Shown here: positions 8,981 through 17,649 of the stretch, piece by piece | Numbering within the stretch: the stretch's first letter is position 1 | Layout of the letters: each line of letters opens with the position of its first letter | Source: Anaerohabitans sp964387285 | GTDB lineage: Bacteria; Zhuqueibacterota; Zhuqueibacteria; Residuimicrobiales; Residuimicrobiaceae | Assembly: GCA_964387285.1 (NCBI GenBank) | Contig: CAYLWO010000019.1 | Location: 6,490 to 70,489, forward strand | DNA length: 64,000 nucleotides | Direction: 5' to 3' | Made by a program: the position numbers and the translations under genes | The notes under the pieces: model-generated | What the model saw: only the letters and a program-made list of their open reading frames with translations | Told to the model about the DNA's origin: nothing | Database searches by the model: none

Positions 8981-9005
8981 TTTTCAAAAAAAAGGAAAAG
9001 GGGTT

Positions 9006-9788
9006 ATGAAATTTTTTATACGATTTTTCCTGGCTGTGGGGATAACGATAACAACGGTTCAGGCAGAGTCGATCGTCAAACTGGGGCCCGGCGGCGGGTC
9101 TCCGGGCAGTTCAGACAACATTATTGCGGTGTCGTTGCAGAACAGCGATCCGGTGTCGGATATGCAGATCCAAATCACCGATATGCCGAATTTACTGAAA
9201 CCGGATTCCGTATGGCTGTCTCCGCGTTGCCGTGAATTCAGCATCGGCCACAATGATTTGGACGGCAATTTAATTATTCTGCTCACGCACACCTATTCGG
9301 GTCAGTATATTCAGCCTGATACCGGCGCAGTCTGTTATATCAGTTATTCCGTGGATGCGGCAGTGGACACCAATAAACGGGTTGATCTGGTATTTTCCAA
9401 AACGCCCAAACTGGTAGGCGCCAATTATGCTACGCTGCCTGTTCAGGCGATCAATAATCTGTTTTTGCTGTCCGAAACCGCTAGAGTGGAAAAAACCACC
9501 CTTGAGCCGACAGGTTTTACCCTGGAACAGAATTATCCCAATCCGTTTAATCCGACCACAACCATTGCCTTCCAAATTGATAAAAAGGAGTGGGTCAATC
9601 TGTCGGTTTACAACTCGTTGGGGCAACGGGTGACGACCCTGTTTGACCAGCCATGCGCAGCCGGCGTGTACAAAGCAACCTGGAACGGCACCAATGAGCA
9701 GGGGCAACCGGTGGCCGGCGGATGGTATTTGTATCGGCTTACCCACGGAAATCAATGCATAACGAAACAAATGATCTATATGAAATAA
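9006..9788 (+). CDS. Small exported cohesin-like protein with T9SS sorting domain
   Basis: ATG at 9006 follows AAAAGGAAAAGGGG; the open frame reaches back to 8943 but would pass through the long inverted repeat. The 260-residue product has a signal peptide (MKFFIRFFLAVGITITTVQA), one cohesin-like beta-sandwich (~22-160) and a classic type IX sorting tail (LEQNYPNPFNPTTTI ... YLYRLTHGNQCITKQMIYMK). It is third in the exported cluster, separated from 7040-8830 by two inverted repeats, and followed by two hairpin terminators. It looks like a minimal one-domain relative of the 5541 protein. No specific function can be assigned. Confidence 0.78.
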   Translation: MKFFIRFFLAVGITITTVQAESIVKLGPGGGSPGSSDNIIAVSLQNSDPVSDMQIQITDMPNLLKPDSVWLSPRCREFSIGHNDLDGNLIILLTHTYSGQYIQPDTGAVCYISYSVDAAVDTNKRVDLVFSKTPKLVGANYATLPVQAINNLFLLSETARVEKTTLEPTGFTLEQNYPNPFNPTTTIAFQIDKKEWVNLSVYNSLGQRVTTLFDQPCAAGVYKATWNGTNEQGQPVAGGWYLYRLTHGNQCITKQMIYMK

Positions 9789-9848
9789 TCTGTAAGGTTT
9801 ATGCGCTGGCATATGATCTGTACGATTCAGGTCATTACGGCGCCGGCG

Positions 9849-9876
9849 AAAAAAGCGTCTTTACGGCGCTTTTTTT
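9849..9876 (+). terminator. Hairpin terminator after exported cluster
   Basis: AAAAAAGCG (9849-9857) pairs with CGCTTTTTT (9867-9875) across a 9-base loop and runs into a T-tract. A GCGCCG/CGGCGC pairing (9840-9845 with 9864-9869) could form instead. It lies 60 bases after the stop of the 9006 gene. Confidence 0.6.
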
Positions 9877-9888
9877 GTTCCAGGATAC

Positions 9889-9922
9889 AAAAAACCCCTG
9901 GCGGAGAAACCAGGGGTTTTTT
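9889..9922. terminator. Bidirectional Rho-independent terminator
   Basis: AAAAAACCCCTGG (9889-9901) and CCAGGGGTTTTTT (9910-9922) form a perfect 13-base stem with an 8-base loop, giving T-tracts on both strands. It separates the + strand exported cluster from the convergent - strand M48/ligA operon. Bases 9923-10062 hold nothing else I recognise. Confidence 0.88.
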
Positions 9923-10062
9923 GCTTGGCATCTTGGTAAGGAGGAGAAGGAAAAATGTCACATGATGGTCGAAATTTGAGCAAATGCTTCAAAATCGATC
10001 AATGGTCGAATCTTTCTTGAACTCAACCCTTTTCATATTTCATAGCATTGCAAATACCATGC

Positions 10063-10851
10063 CTATTGCGGAATACGTCCGAGTTGCTCACGTATTTTTT
10101 TAAAATCTGCCAAATCCCGGCGCAAGCCGTCGTGAACCGGCATATCAGCCAATTCTTTACGAATGCGACGCAGCCGGTCCAAAGCCGGAGGATGGGTGCG
10201 CCGGAATGACGCTATTTCCGCGCCGGCCTCTTTTTCCAGCAATCGTAATTTTTGCATCAAGGTTTGCATGGCTGATGGATCGAAATTCGCTTTCCACATA
10301 AACCTGACGGCTGAAGCATCGGCAAGGAATTCCGCTTTTTCTGGATAATCCAGTATGGTTCCAGGTGTGAAAAGTGAGCTCAGGAGTTGATTGGCCAGCT
10401 CCGGATTTTGACCGATGACCGATTGTGCGGCAAAGGCGTAAGAGTATTTGATTGCCAGTCGATTCACGGCATCGCGTCGACCGATATGAGCGATTTCATG
10501 CGCCAGGACAGCGGCCAGCTCTGCAGCGTATTCTGTTTTCTCCACCAATCCCCGGTAAATATAGATTTCACCTCCGGGCAGAGAAAAATGATTGCTGGCC
10601 GGGTCGTTAATAACGAAAACCGAATAACCCAGGCCGGTCCAATCCGATGCGGCAGCCAATTCTTTAGCCATTTTGTTAAAGAATGCAACAATCTCCTGAT
10701 TGCGGATGGTTCGCATGACCTTGGGAGTTTGAATGGTGATCTCGCGTCCCAAAGCGATTTCTTCATCCAGGGTGACAAAATTCAGGGTTCCGGTTTTGCG
10801 TCCGCCGGTACAGGATAAAAAAAGCAATAATAAGAGTGTAATTTTTTTCAT
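10063..10851 (-). CDS. M48 family metalloprotease, predicted lipoprotein
   Basis: The 262-residue product begins with a lipoprotein signal (LLLLLFLSC, lipid-modified Cys14). The peptidase domain has the zinc motif HEIAH (His118, Glu119, His122) and the third ligand Glu173 in EFLAD. It lacks the internal TPRs of BepA, so it is closer to small YggG/LoiP-type outer-membrane-associated M48 enzymes. These usually degrade misfolded envelope proteins. Its ATG overlaps the ligA stop as ATGA (10851-10848), so it is translationally coupled to ligA. Downstream is the strong terminator at 9889-9922. The family is certain; the substrate is unknown. Confidence 0.88.
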   Translation of the reverse strand: MKKITLLLLLFLSCTGGRKTGTLNFVTLDEEIALGREITIQTPKVMRTIRNQEIVAFFNKMAKELAAASDWTGLGYSVFVINDPASNHFSLPGGEIYIYRGLVEKTEYAAELAAVLAHEIAHIGRRDAVNRLAIKYSYAFAAQSVIGQNPELANQLLSSLFTPGTILDYPEKAEFLADASAVRFMWKANFDPSAMQTLMQKLRLLEKEAGAEIASFRRTHPPALDRLRRIRKELADMPVHDGLRRDLADFKKIREQLGRIPQ

Positions 10852-12842
10852 AGATTTTTTTCGATCAGTTGGGCAAATTCTTCTTCACTGATAATGGCGA
10901 CGCCCAATGATTGCGCCTTGGCCAATTTACTGCCGGCTGCTTCCCCGGCCACCACATAATCGGTCTTGGCGCTCACCGATGAAGCCGCCCGGCCGCCAAG
11001 ATTAATTACCAGCGCTTCCGCCTCATCGCGTGAATATTTTTTCAATGTGCCGGTGAAACAAAAGATTTTACCCTGCAGGGTTTGGCGGGTTGGTCCTGCG
11101 GCAGCCGGCATACGCACGCCAGCCTGCTGCAGCCTTTTGATGATGGCGAGATTTTCCGGGGCGCTGAAAAATTCAACCACGCTATGGGCCACTTGCGGCC
11201 CGATCTCTGCAACAGCGGTCAGTTCTTCTTCCGTTGCTCTGGCCAGTTTTTCCATACTGCCGAATTGCATGGCCAGCACACGGCTGAGATGCTCGCCGAC
11301 GAAACGCATGCCCAGTGCAAAAAGCACGCGCTCCAACGGACGACCGCGGCTGGCATCGATGGCCCGGATGATATTGTCGGCCGATTTTTGCGCCAGGCGA
11401 TCCAGTTTTATCAGTTGCTCGGCCTTGAGAAAATAGAGATCACTGACGTCGCGCACCAGACCTGATTCCACCAACTGGTCCACCAGTTTCTCTCCCAGGC
11501 CGTCAATGTCCATGGCTTTCTTGGCGCTGAAATGCCAGATGCGTTCTTTGATTTGCGCCGGACAGGCCAGGTTGATGCAGCGCTGCGCCGCTTCCTCCTC
11601 TGGACGAACGGTGCGACTGCCGCACGCCGGACAGATTTCCGGCAAGTTGAATTTTTTTTCTGCGCCGGTCCGCCGACTCTCAATCGGTTTGACCACCTCC
11701 GGAATGACGTCGCCGGCGCGCTGCACCACCACCCAGTCGCCGATGCGGATATCTTTGCGGTCGATCTCGTCCTGATTGTGCAACGTTGCACGACTGACTT
11801 CGACGCCGCCGATGCGCACCGGCGTCATCACCGCCACCGGCGTCAGTACGCCGGTGCGGCCAACCTGGACCACGATGTCGCGAATTTGCGTGGTTTCCTG
11901 TCGCGCAGGAAATTTATAGGCAATGGCCCAGCGCGGGCTCTTGGTTTTGGCGCCCAGGCGATCCTGATCCGTAGAGCGGTTGACTTTGACCACAATGCCG
12001 TCAATCTCATAGGGAAGTTTTTCGCGGCGTTCACTCATCTCGCGATGATACTGCAACACCGCCTCGGCGCCCTGACACCGCTTGATCAGCGGATTGACGC
12101 GCAAGCCAAGGTCTTTGAACAGTTGCAAGAGTTCTTCATGAGACGCCGGATTAATGCCTTCCATGCGGCCGGCGCCGTAGCAGAAAATTTCCAGAGGTCG
12201 AGAAGCGGTGATCTGCGGATCCAGCTGCCGCAAAGAACCGGCTGCCGCATTGCGCGGATTGGCAAAAAGCGGTTCTTCATCTTTTTCCCGACGGCGATTG
12301 AGTTGTTGAAACGCCTTGTTCGACAGAATCACTTCGCCGCGTGCTTCCAGCCGCGCCACCGGCTTGCGCAGTTTGAGCGGAATCGCTTTGATCGTGCGCA
12401 GATTTTGCGTAACGTTTTCACCCACCATGCCGTCGCCGCGCGTGCTGCCGACAGCGAGCAGGCCATTCACATAGGTCAATTCCACCGCCAGGCCGTCCAA
12501 CTTGGGTTCGCAGACATAGTCCACGATTTGTTGCCCGAGCAGACGCCGGGTGCGTTCGTCGAACTCTAGAAATTCTGCTTCCTCAAGAGCGTTGTCGAGA
12601 CTGAGCATGGGCATGGAATGCGGCGCCGGGGTAAATGCGTCCAAAGCCTGACCACCGACGCGCTGGGTCGGCGAATCGGGCGTTATCAAATGCGGGTGTT
12701 GCTTTTCCAGCGCCAGCAATTGTTTCATCAATCGGTCATATTCCGCATCCGAGATTTCCGGATCATCCAGTACATAGTAGCGATGATTGTGATAGGCTAA
12801 TTGCTCGCGCAACCCGGCTATTTCATCCTGTGGAGAAAACAT
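10848..12842 (-). CDS. ligA: NAD+-dependent DNA ligase
   Basis: This 664-residue enzyme seals nicks in replication and repair using NAD+. The N-terminal Ia domain (YHNHRYYVLDDPEISDAEYD) is followed by the adenylation motif EPKLDGLAVEL with the nucleophile Lys114. An OB fold, a Cys4 zinc finger (CPACG ... CINLACPAQ), helix-hairpin-helix repeats and a C-terminal BRCT domain (GKIFCFTGTLKKYSRDEAEA) follow. Length and domain order are complete and typical. It lies between the proline dehydrogenase gene (6 bases upstream) and the coupled M48 gene, so the three probably share one transcript. Confidence 0.97.
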   Translation of the reverse strand: MFSPQDEIAGLREQLAYHNHRYYVLDDPEISDAEYDRLMKQLLALEKQHPHLITPDSPTQRVGGQALDAFTPAPHSMPMLSLDNALEEAEFLEFDERTRRLLGQQIVDYVCEPKLDGLAVELTYVNGLLAVGSTRGDGMVGENVTQNLRTIKAIPLKLRKPVARLEARGEVILSNKAFQQLNRRREKDEEPLFANPRNAAAGSLRQLDPQITASRPLEIFCYGAGRMEGINPASHEELLQLFKDLGLRVNPLIKRCQGAEAVLQYHREMSERREKLPYEIDGIVVKVNRSTDQDRLGAKTKSPRWAIAYKFPARQETTQIRDIVVQVGRTGVLTPVAVMTPVRIGGVEVSRATLHNQDEIDRKDIRIGDWVVVQRAGDVIPEVVKPIESRRTGAEKKFNLPEICPACGSRTVRPEEEAAQRCINLACPAQIKERIWHFSAKKAMDIDGLGEKLVDQLVESGLVRDVSDLYFLKAEQLIKLDRLAQKSADNIIRAIDASRGRPLERVLFALGMRFVGEHLSRVLAMQFGSMEKLARATEEELTAVAEIGPQVAHSVVEFFSAPENLAIIKRLQQAGVRMPAAAGPTRQTLQGKIFCFTGTLKKYSRDEAEALVINLGGRAASSVSAKTDYVVAGEAAGSKLAKAQSLGVAIISEEEFAQLIEKNL

Positions 12843-12848
12843 GACGCT

Positions 12849-13754
12849 CTATTTTCCCCTGATGCCGAAAAAAGCTTTCATGATGTGCGAAGCCATCTGC
12901 GGATTCTCTTTCAGCCGGCGCGTACAGTAGGCATACCATCGTCGACCAAAAGGAACATAGACGCGCAGTTTATGTCCGGCCGCGACCAGAATGTCGCGCA
13001 ATTCCGGATCCACGCCCAACAGCATTTGAAATTCATATTGATCGCGACGCAAGGACAGGGTTTCAATCAGACGCAACCCCTGCCAAACCATTTTTTCATC
13101 GTGTGTGGCGATGCCCACGTAACTGCCGGCTCTTAACGCCGTTTCCATCAACAAGGCAAAATTATCGTTAATGGTCTGCGGATTTTTATATGCCACCTTA
13201 CGGGACTCGATGTATATGCCTTTGCACAGACGAAAATTGACTTTTTGTGCAGCCAGTTTTTTCAGATCATCCAGCGAACGACGCAGATAGGCCTGCAGAA
13301 CAATGCCGGTCTTGGGGAATTCACGGTGTATTTCCAGAAACAGTTCAATAGTAGCCGAAGTGACGCCGGCGTCTTCCATGTCCACGCGGACAAAAACGCC
13401 GTCGGCCGCGGCTTTTTCAACAATGCGTCGCACATTGTGACGAACGGCTTGTGGACTGATGAGCAGACCCAGTTGGGTTAGTTTAATCGAGATGTTGCAA
13501 TCCAGTTTTTCAGTGCGAATGGCGTCCAGAACACGATGGTAATCATTGACCGCTTCTTCGCAGAGTTTGGCATCCGTTGTGCTTTCACCGAGAACGTCCA
13601 TCGTGGCGCACATGCCCTGGCTGTTCAGCTTTTTAACCACGGCTATGGCATCTTGCAACTTGGCGCCGGCCACATAAGGTTTGGAGACCCAACGGACTAT
13701 GGGTTTGGGAATCAGGGGGAGAAAGGTTACGACCAGACGGTTGAAGAGGTTCAT
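12849..13754 (-). CDS. Proline dehydrogenase (monofunctional PRODH)
   Basis: Start ATG at 13754 is chosen for the AAGGA site seven bases before it; the open frame continues 10 codons further up. The 301-residue FAD enzyme oxidises proline to pyrroline-5-carboxylate. Diagnostic motifs are VRVDMED, QAYLRRSLDD, RLCKGIY and the C-terminal VPFGRRWYAYCTRRLKENP. It is a stand-alone dehydrogenase, not a bifunctional PutA; the partner P5C dehydrogenase is not in the window. It leads the leftward operon with ligA and the M48 gene, which looks like convenience rather than shared function. Confidence 0.9.
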   Translation of the reverse strand: MNLFNRLVVTFLPLIPKPIVRWVSKPYVAGAKLQDAIAVVKKLNSQGMCATMDVLGESTTDAKLCEEAVNDYHRVLDAIRTEKLDCNISIKLTQLGLLISPQAVRHNVRRIVEKAAADGVFVRVDMEDAGVTSATIELFLEIHREFPKTGIVLQAYLRRSLDDLKKLAAQKVNFRLCKGIYIESRKVAYKNPQTINDNFALLMETALRAGSYVGIATHDEKMVWQGLRLIETLSLRRDQYEFQMLLGVDPELRDILVAAGHKLRVYVPFGRRWYAYCTRRLKENPQMASHIMKAFFGIRGK

Positions 13755-13868
13755 ATTCCATTCCTTCTTTTTAAACCGCATCATTTCAAAAAAGGCGCAT
13801 CATGTTAGCTTTTTTTTAAACCAATGTCAAGTACAATGTCGGATTCTCGCAAAAGGGAAAACATTTTC

Positions 13869-13897
13869 TTGATTTTCATCGGGAGAAAGGCTATATT
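13869..13897 (+). promoter_or_regulatory. Sigma-70-type promoter for the parAB-atp superoperon
   Basis: TTGATT (13869-13874), a 17-base spacer and TATATT (13892-13897) lie about 40 bases upstream of the parA ATG. The position in the divergent gap fits a housekeeping promoter driving parA and what follows. Confidence 0.65.
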
Positions 13898-13938
13898 ATA
13901 TTTATTATTCCTTTATGGATTATGGAGGACGCCCCTGG

Positions 13939-14703
13939 ATGGGGAAGGTTATTACAATCGCGAATCAAAAAGGCGGAGTGGGCAAGACCACAACGGCGGT
14001 GAATCTGGCCGCCTGTCTGGCCGTAGCTGAGTATCCGACTTTGCTGATTGATATGGACCCACAGGCCAACAGCACCAGCGGGCTGGGTTTCAATCAGAAG
14101 GACATGAAAAAGACCATCTATGACGTCCTCATCAATGAAGAAGCACTGGCCGATGTGGTCATTGCTACCGAATTAAAGTACCTCAAGCTGGCGCCTTCTT
14201 CCATCAATTTGGTTGGCGCTGAAGTCGAGTTGGTCTCCGCCATCTCGAGGGAACACCGCCTGTTGCGTCAGATTCAGCAGGTTCGGGATAAATATAAATT
14301 CATCCTGGTGGATTGTCCCCCCTCTTTGGGATTATTGACCATAAACTCTTTAACGGCATCGGATTCGGTGCTGATTCCGATTCAGTGCGAATACTATGCC
14401 TTGGAGGGTTTGGGACAGCTTTTAAACACCATCCGGTTGGTGCAGAAACATTTGAATGAAAAATTGCTGGTCGAGGGTGTTTTGTTGACCATGTATGATG
14501 CGCGCCTCAATCTTTCCCGTCAGGTGGCCGAGGATGTGCGTCGTTATTTTGAAGGCAAGGTGTTTGACACCATTGTCACCCGTAACGTGCGGTTGAGTGA
14601 AGCGCCCAGTTTCGGCAAACCGATCATTCTGTACGATGCGGTCTCTTCCGGCAGTGAAAATTATATGAGTTTGGCTGAGGAAATCATAAAAAATGGCGAA
14701 TAA
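13939..14703 (+). CDS. parA: Chromosome-partitioning ATPase ParA/Soj
   Basis: ATG at 13939 is preferred because GGAGG (13924-13928) is correctly spaced and the family starts with this segment (MGKVITIANQKGGVGKTTT); an earlier in-frame ATG at 13915 lies before the site. The 254-residue ATPase has the deviant Walker A KGGVGKT (residues 11-17), the LLIDMDPQANSTSG switch and DCPPSLGLLTINSL. ParA binds DNA as an ATP dimer and is stimulated by ParB to segregate origin regions. It overlaps parB by 11 bases. I saw no parS-like site (GTTTCACGTGAAAC) by eye in the window, so the origin may not be close. Confidence 0.95.
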   Translation: MGKVITIANQKGGVGKTTTAVNLAACLAVAEYPTLLIDMDPQANSTSGLGFNQKDMKKTIYDVLINEEALADVVIATELKYLKLAPSSINLVGAEVELVSAISREHRLLRQIQQVRDKYKFILVDCPPSLGLLTINSLTASDSVLIPIQCEYYALEGLGQLLNTIRLVQKHLNEKLLVEGVLLTMYDARLNLSRQVAEDVRRYFEGKVFDTIVTRNVRLSEAPSFGKPIILYDAVSSGSENYMSLAEEIIKNGE

Positions 14704-15550
14704 GAAAGCGCTGGGGAGAGGTCTTGGCGCTCTGATTGCCGATGTCCCTGCAGAAGAAAAACAGTCCAAACCCGTGCAGTTTATTGAGGTCAACAAGATT
14801 GCTCCCAATCCGTTTCAACCTCGGGAAACGTTCAAACCTGAAGCTTTAGCTGAATTAAAACTGTCGATAGCGGAAAAAGGGTTGGTACAACCGGTCACGG
14901 TGCGCAAACACGGCGCCGGATACCAATTGATTGCCGGTGAACGTCGTTTGCGCGCTGTGCGCGATCTGGCTTTGGAGACCGTTCCGGCGTATATTCTCGA
15001 CGTCGAATCCGACGAAGAGATGCTGGAACTGGCCATCATCGAAAACATCCATCGGGAAGATTTGAATCCCATGGAGGTGGCCGGCAGTTATAAACGACTG
15101 ATGGACGAGTGCAAACTCACCCAGGAAGAGGTGGCGGTCAAGGTGAGTCGGGATCGCGCCTCGGTGGCCAATTTTTTACGATTGCTCAAGTTGCCGCGAC
15201 GCATTCAGGAAAGTGTGCAGAGCGGTGAATTGACTATGGGTCATGCGCGCGCCTTGCTGTCTCTGGACAGCCACGAAGAGCAGATTCGCGTCTGGCAGAA
15301 AATCATCAAAAGCGCCCTGTCCGTGCGTCAGGTTGAAAACCTGGTGCGCAGCCAGACGAAGAAGAGCAAGCCGAAAAGCAAAGCTGTGAACGGGCAGACC
15401 GCGTATCTTACGGATCTTGAAAACCGGTTGCGCACGCGCCTGGCCACCAAAGTGATTATCAAAAGCCGCAGCAAAGGCGGCGTTATTGAAGTCGATTACT
15501 ATTCGCAGGATGAACTGGAGCGGTTGGCTGCGCTGATTTCCGGCGAATAG
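14693..15550 (+). CDS. parB: Chromosome-partitioning protein ParB (Spo0J/Noc family)
   Basis: The 285-residue protein starts with the characteristic ALGRGLGALI segment, presumably the ParA-stimulating tail. The CTPase/ParB domain follows (NPFQPRETF, LIAGERRLRA, AIIENIHREDLNPMEVA), then a helix-turn-helix that reads parS (LTQEEVAVKVSRDRASVANF) and a C-terminal dimerisation part. It overlaps the end of parA, which indicates coupled translation. It is followed 15 bases later by the M23 peptidase gene. Confidence 0.95.
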   Translation: MANKKALGRGLGALIADVPAEEKQSKPVQFIEVNKIAPNPFQPRETFKPEALAELKLSIAEKGLVQPVTVRKHGAGYQLIAGERRLRAVRDLALETVPAYILDVESDEEMLELAIIENIHREDLNPMEVAGSYKRLMDECKLTQEEVAVKVSRDRASVANFLRLLKLPRRIQESVQSGELTMGHARALLSLDSHEEQIRVWQKIIKSALSVRQVENLVRSQTKKSKPKSKAVNGQTAYLTDLENRLRTRLATKVIIKSRSKGGVIEVDYYSQDELERLAALISGE

Positions 15551-15565
15551 AGCCCGGAGTGGCAA

Positions 15566-16495
15566 GTGAAATTTGATATAGATACATACCGGACCAAGCC
15601 CGGTAAAAATCGTCATCGCCGTCGACTGCAGATATTATTGATCCCCGACGACCAGTCAGAGCCCAAGGCGTACAGCCTGTCCATGCGACAGGTAAAAATC
15701 GTCAAGGTGTTGGGCGGGTTGTTGGTATTACATATGATTTTCGGTCTATATAGCTATACCGCTTTATCCAGATATCTTTATCGTGTTCGCTCTTTGGAAC
15801 AGACTAATCAAAAGCTGAACGACAATAACCGACGCATCTATGAATTGGCTGACGCGTTTAAAACGCTGGAAGATGTGGACGAAAAAATTCGCGCCGCTTT
15901 GGGTTTAAGCAAATCGTCAACAGCATCCGGATCGTCCATAGAGTCTTTGGGTGAAACGCCGCCGCACGTTCCGGAGCCGACGCGCTATGATCAGCGACCG
16001 CGCGCGGTGGACATGGCGCCGGCGGCAACGGCGATCAAGGAGAGCGAAAAACTGGGCATGTTGCAACAGAGCGCCCGCAGCGGTTTACACGAATATTTGC
16101 GCGATATCCCGACCTACCTGCCGGTGGAAGGTGTTTTAACAAAGGATTATGCCATTGATGAGCGCGGCACGCTCTCCGGCCATCAGGGCGTGGATATCGC
16201 GGCGCCACGCGGATCCCTTGTGCGCGCTGCCGGCGACGGCACAGTGGTTTTTTCAGGATGGACCGAGGATTTAGGCAATTTGATAATTTTATATCACGGC
16301 AACGGTTATTTCACCTACTATGGTCATAACCAGCGGTTGTTAAAATTGCGCAACAGTTATGTGCGCAAAGCGGATGTGATCGCCATGGTGGGCAGTTCGG
16401 GCGCCAGTTCGGCGCCGCACCTGCATTTTGAAATTTGGAAAGACGGTCTGCCGTTGGATCCCAAACAGTACATTCTGGCGTTCTCCCGGATGTAG
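15566..16495 (+). CDS. Membrane-anchored M23 peptidase, bactofilin-associated type
   Basis: Start is GTG at 15566 with GGAG six bases before it. The 309-residue protein has a basic cytoplasmic N-terminus (~45 residues, GKNRHRRRLQILLIPDD), one membrane helix (~47-66), a coiled-coil stretch and a periplasmic LytM/M23 domain. The zinc ligands appear in HQGVDIAAP and HLHFEIW, so the enzyme should be an active peptidoglycan endopeptidase. The bactofilin gene is the next gene. Paired bactofilin and membrane M23 genes (as in Hyphomonas LmdC-BacA) are known to cooperate in shaping the cell wall, which I infer here from context. Confidence 0.9.
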   Translation: MKFDIDTYRTKPGKNRHRRRLQILLIPDDQSEPKAYSLSMRQVKIVKVLGGLLVLHMIFGLYSYTALSRYLYRVRSLEQTNQKLNDNNRRIYELADAFKTLEDVDEKIRAALGLSKSSTASGSSIESLGETPPHVPEPTRYDQRPRAVDMAPAATAIKESEKLGMLQQSARSGLHEYLRDIPTYLPVEGVLTKDYAIDERGTLSGHQGVDIAAPRGSLVRAAGDGTVVFSGWTEDLGNLIILYHGNGYFTYYGHNQRLLKLRNSYVRKADVIAMVGSSGASSAPHLHFEIWKDGLPLDPKQYILAFSRM

Positions 16496-16586
16496 CGAAC
16501 CTCTTTCCGGGAAGAAAAATAGTCCAAACTGTAGACTCAGTTGATGCCGACCGCAAGGCCGGATTTGGCAGTTCAATCAAACACGG

Positions 16587-16997
16587 ATGCGAAAGATGAA
16601 ACCTATGGAAAAGCCGGGGGAATTGGGGACTATAATCGGGCGTGGCTCGGTGTTTCAGGGCAACCTTAAAGTGGAACACTCTTTACGCATTGACGGCAAA
16701 ATCAAGGGCGATATCCAATCAGCCGATACGTTAATTGTCGGCGCCGAAGGGGAGATCACCGGCAACATCAACGTGAAGAATCTCATTATCGGCGGAAAAA
16801 TTTTCGGCACAGCCGTCGCACCGGGGCGTATCGTCCTGGAGAGCAAAGCTGAATTTCACGGCGACATCAAAACCACCAAACTGGTGATCGATGAGGGTGC
16901 GATTTTTGACGGCAGATGCTCCATGACGGAAAGCAAAGCCGGCGAAATGAAAAAGAAAGAGTCCGCCGGCAGAGACGAAGACGCCATTATCAAATAA
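16587..16997 (+). CDS. Bactofilin
   Basis: This 136-residue protein has the bactofilin beta-helix: repeating GxIxGDI-like turns (IDGKIKGDIQSADTLIVG, EGEITGNINVKNLIIGG, EFHGDIKTTKLVIDEG) flanked by short charged tails. Bactofilins polymerise without nucleotide into membrane-bound filaments that position cell-wall enzymes. It sits between the M23 gene and the ATP synthase genes. The start is uncertain among in-frame ATGs at 16587, 16596 and 16605; none has a strong ribosome site. The gap 16496-16586 shows only weak secondary structure. Confidence 0.92.
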   Translation: MRKMKPMEKPGELGTIIGRGSVFQGNLKVEHSLRIDGKIKGDIQSADTLIVGAEGEITGNINVKNLIIGGKIFGTAVAPGRIVLESKAEFHGDIKTTKLVIDEGAIFDGRCSMTESKAGEMKKKESAGRDEDAIIK

Positions 16998-17024
16998 CAA
17001 ATCCGGTTTATCCGGCTTGGAATT

Positions 17025-17258
17025 TTGCAGAACAAATTTAAATCAACTTCCTACGGACAATATCTCGATCTGGGACTGCAACTGGCTGTCGGTTTTGGAT
17101 TGGGATTTTTCGGCGGCTGGTGGCTGGACGGCAAGCTGCACACGACACCCTTGTTTGCCATCCTGGGCCTTTTTATGGGTGCTGCCGCCGGTCTTTTGAA
17201 TATTTATCGGGCTGTATATCCTGTTAAAGACAGAAAAAAGGATGACAACGAGGTCTGA
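17025..17258 (+). CDS. atpZ: AtpZ/AtpI-type small membrane protein of the ATP synthase operon
   Basis: This 77-residue protein has two membrane helices (DLGLQLAVGFGLGFFGGWWLDG and PLFAILGLFMGAAAGLLNIY) with the short loop and glycine pattern of the AtpZ/F1Fo gene-1 family, implicated in ring assembly or Mg2+/Ca2+ handling. The start is TTG at 17025: no ATG or GTG lies ahead of the first helix, and the ribosome site is poor, so expression may be low. Its end overlaps atpI by 17 bases. Confidence 0.8.
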   Translation: MQNKFKSTSYGQYLDLGLQLAVGFGLGFFGGWWLDGKLHTTPLFAILGLFMGAAAGLLNIYRAVYPVKDRKKDDNEV

Positions 17259-17649
17259 CGATAAAAAACGCGAGCTCACGGTTTTACTCCATACCATAAT
17301 CGTTTTTGCAGTGACATTGATACCGATTGCATTTTTTAGCAGCTTGCCCTTTATCCTTTCCTACAGTTTGGGTTATCTGGTCTGCCTGTTGAACATTCTG
17401 TTCAGCGTTATCTCCATACGCTGGGGATTTTCCAAAAAAAGCGCGACTTTTTACAAAGTCGTATGGGGCGGCATGCTGCTGCGGCTGGCAATCTTTAGTG
17501 CGATGCTGATCAGCCTGATCAAATGTACGCATCTGCCTGTGACAGGTTTTTTACTTTCGTTTGTCATTTTTTATCTGTACATACAATATCACGAAGTGCG
17601 GTTGGTTAACGAAAAATTAAGCAAGAAAAATGATCCAGGAAGCAGTTGA
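17242..17649 (+). CDS. atpI: ATP synthase subunit I-like membrane protein
   Basis: The 135-residue protein has four predicted membrane helices and sits between atpZ and atpB, overlapping both. This is the position and size of AtpI, a chaperone-like factor for c-ring assembly. Sequence similarity in this family is low, so the call rests mostly on topology and synteny. The acidic C-terminal tail (NEKLSKKNDPGSS) overlaps the atpB start by 20 bases. Confidence 0.72.
   Translation: MTTRSDDKKRELTVLLHTIIVFAVTLIPIAFFSSLPFILSYSLGYLVCLLNILFSVISIRWGFSKKSATFYKVVWGGMLLRLAIFSAMLISLIKCTHLPVTGFLLSFVIFYLYIQYHEVRLVNEKLSKKNDPGSS

Noticed and set aside
11532..12569. 345-codon + strand frame opposite ligA
   Set aside because: Antisense to a complete ligA; composition is Ala/Arg/His-rich as expected from a shadow frame.
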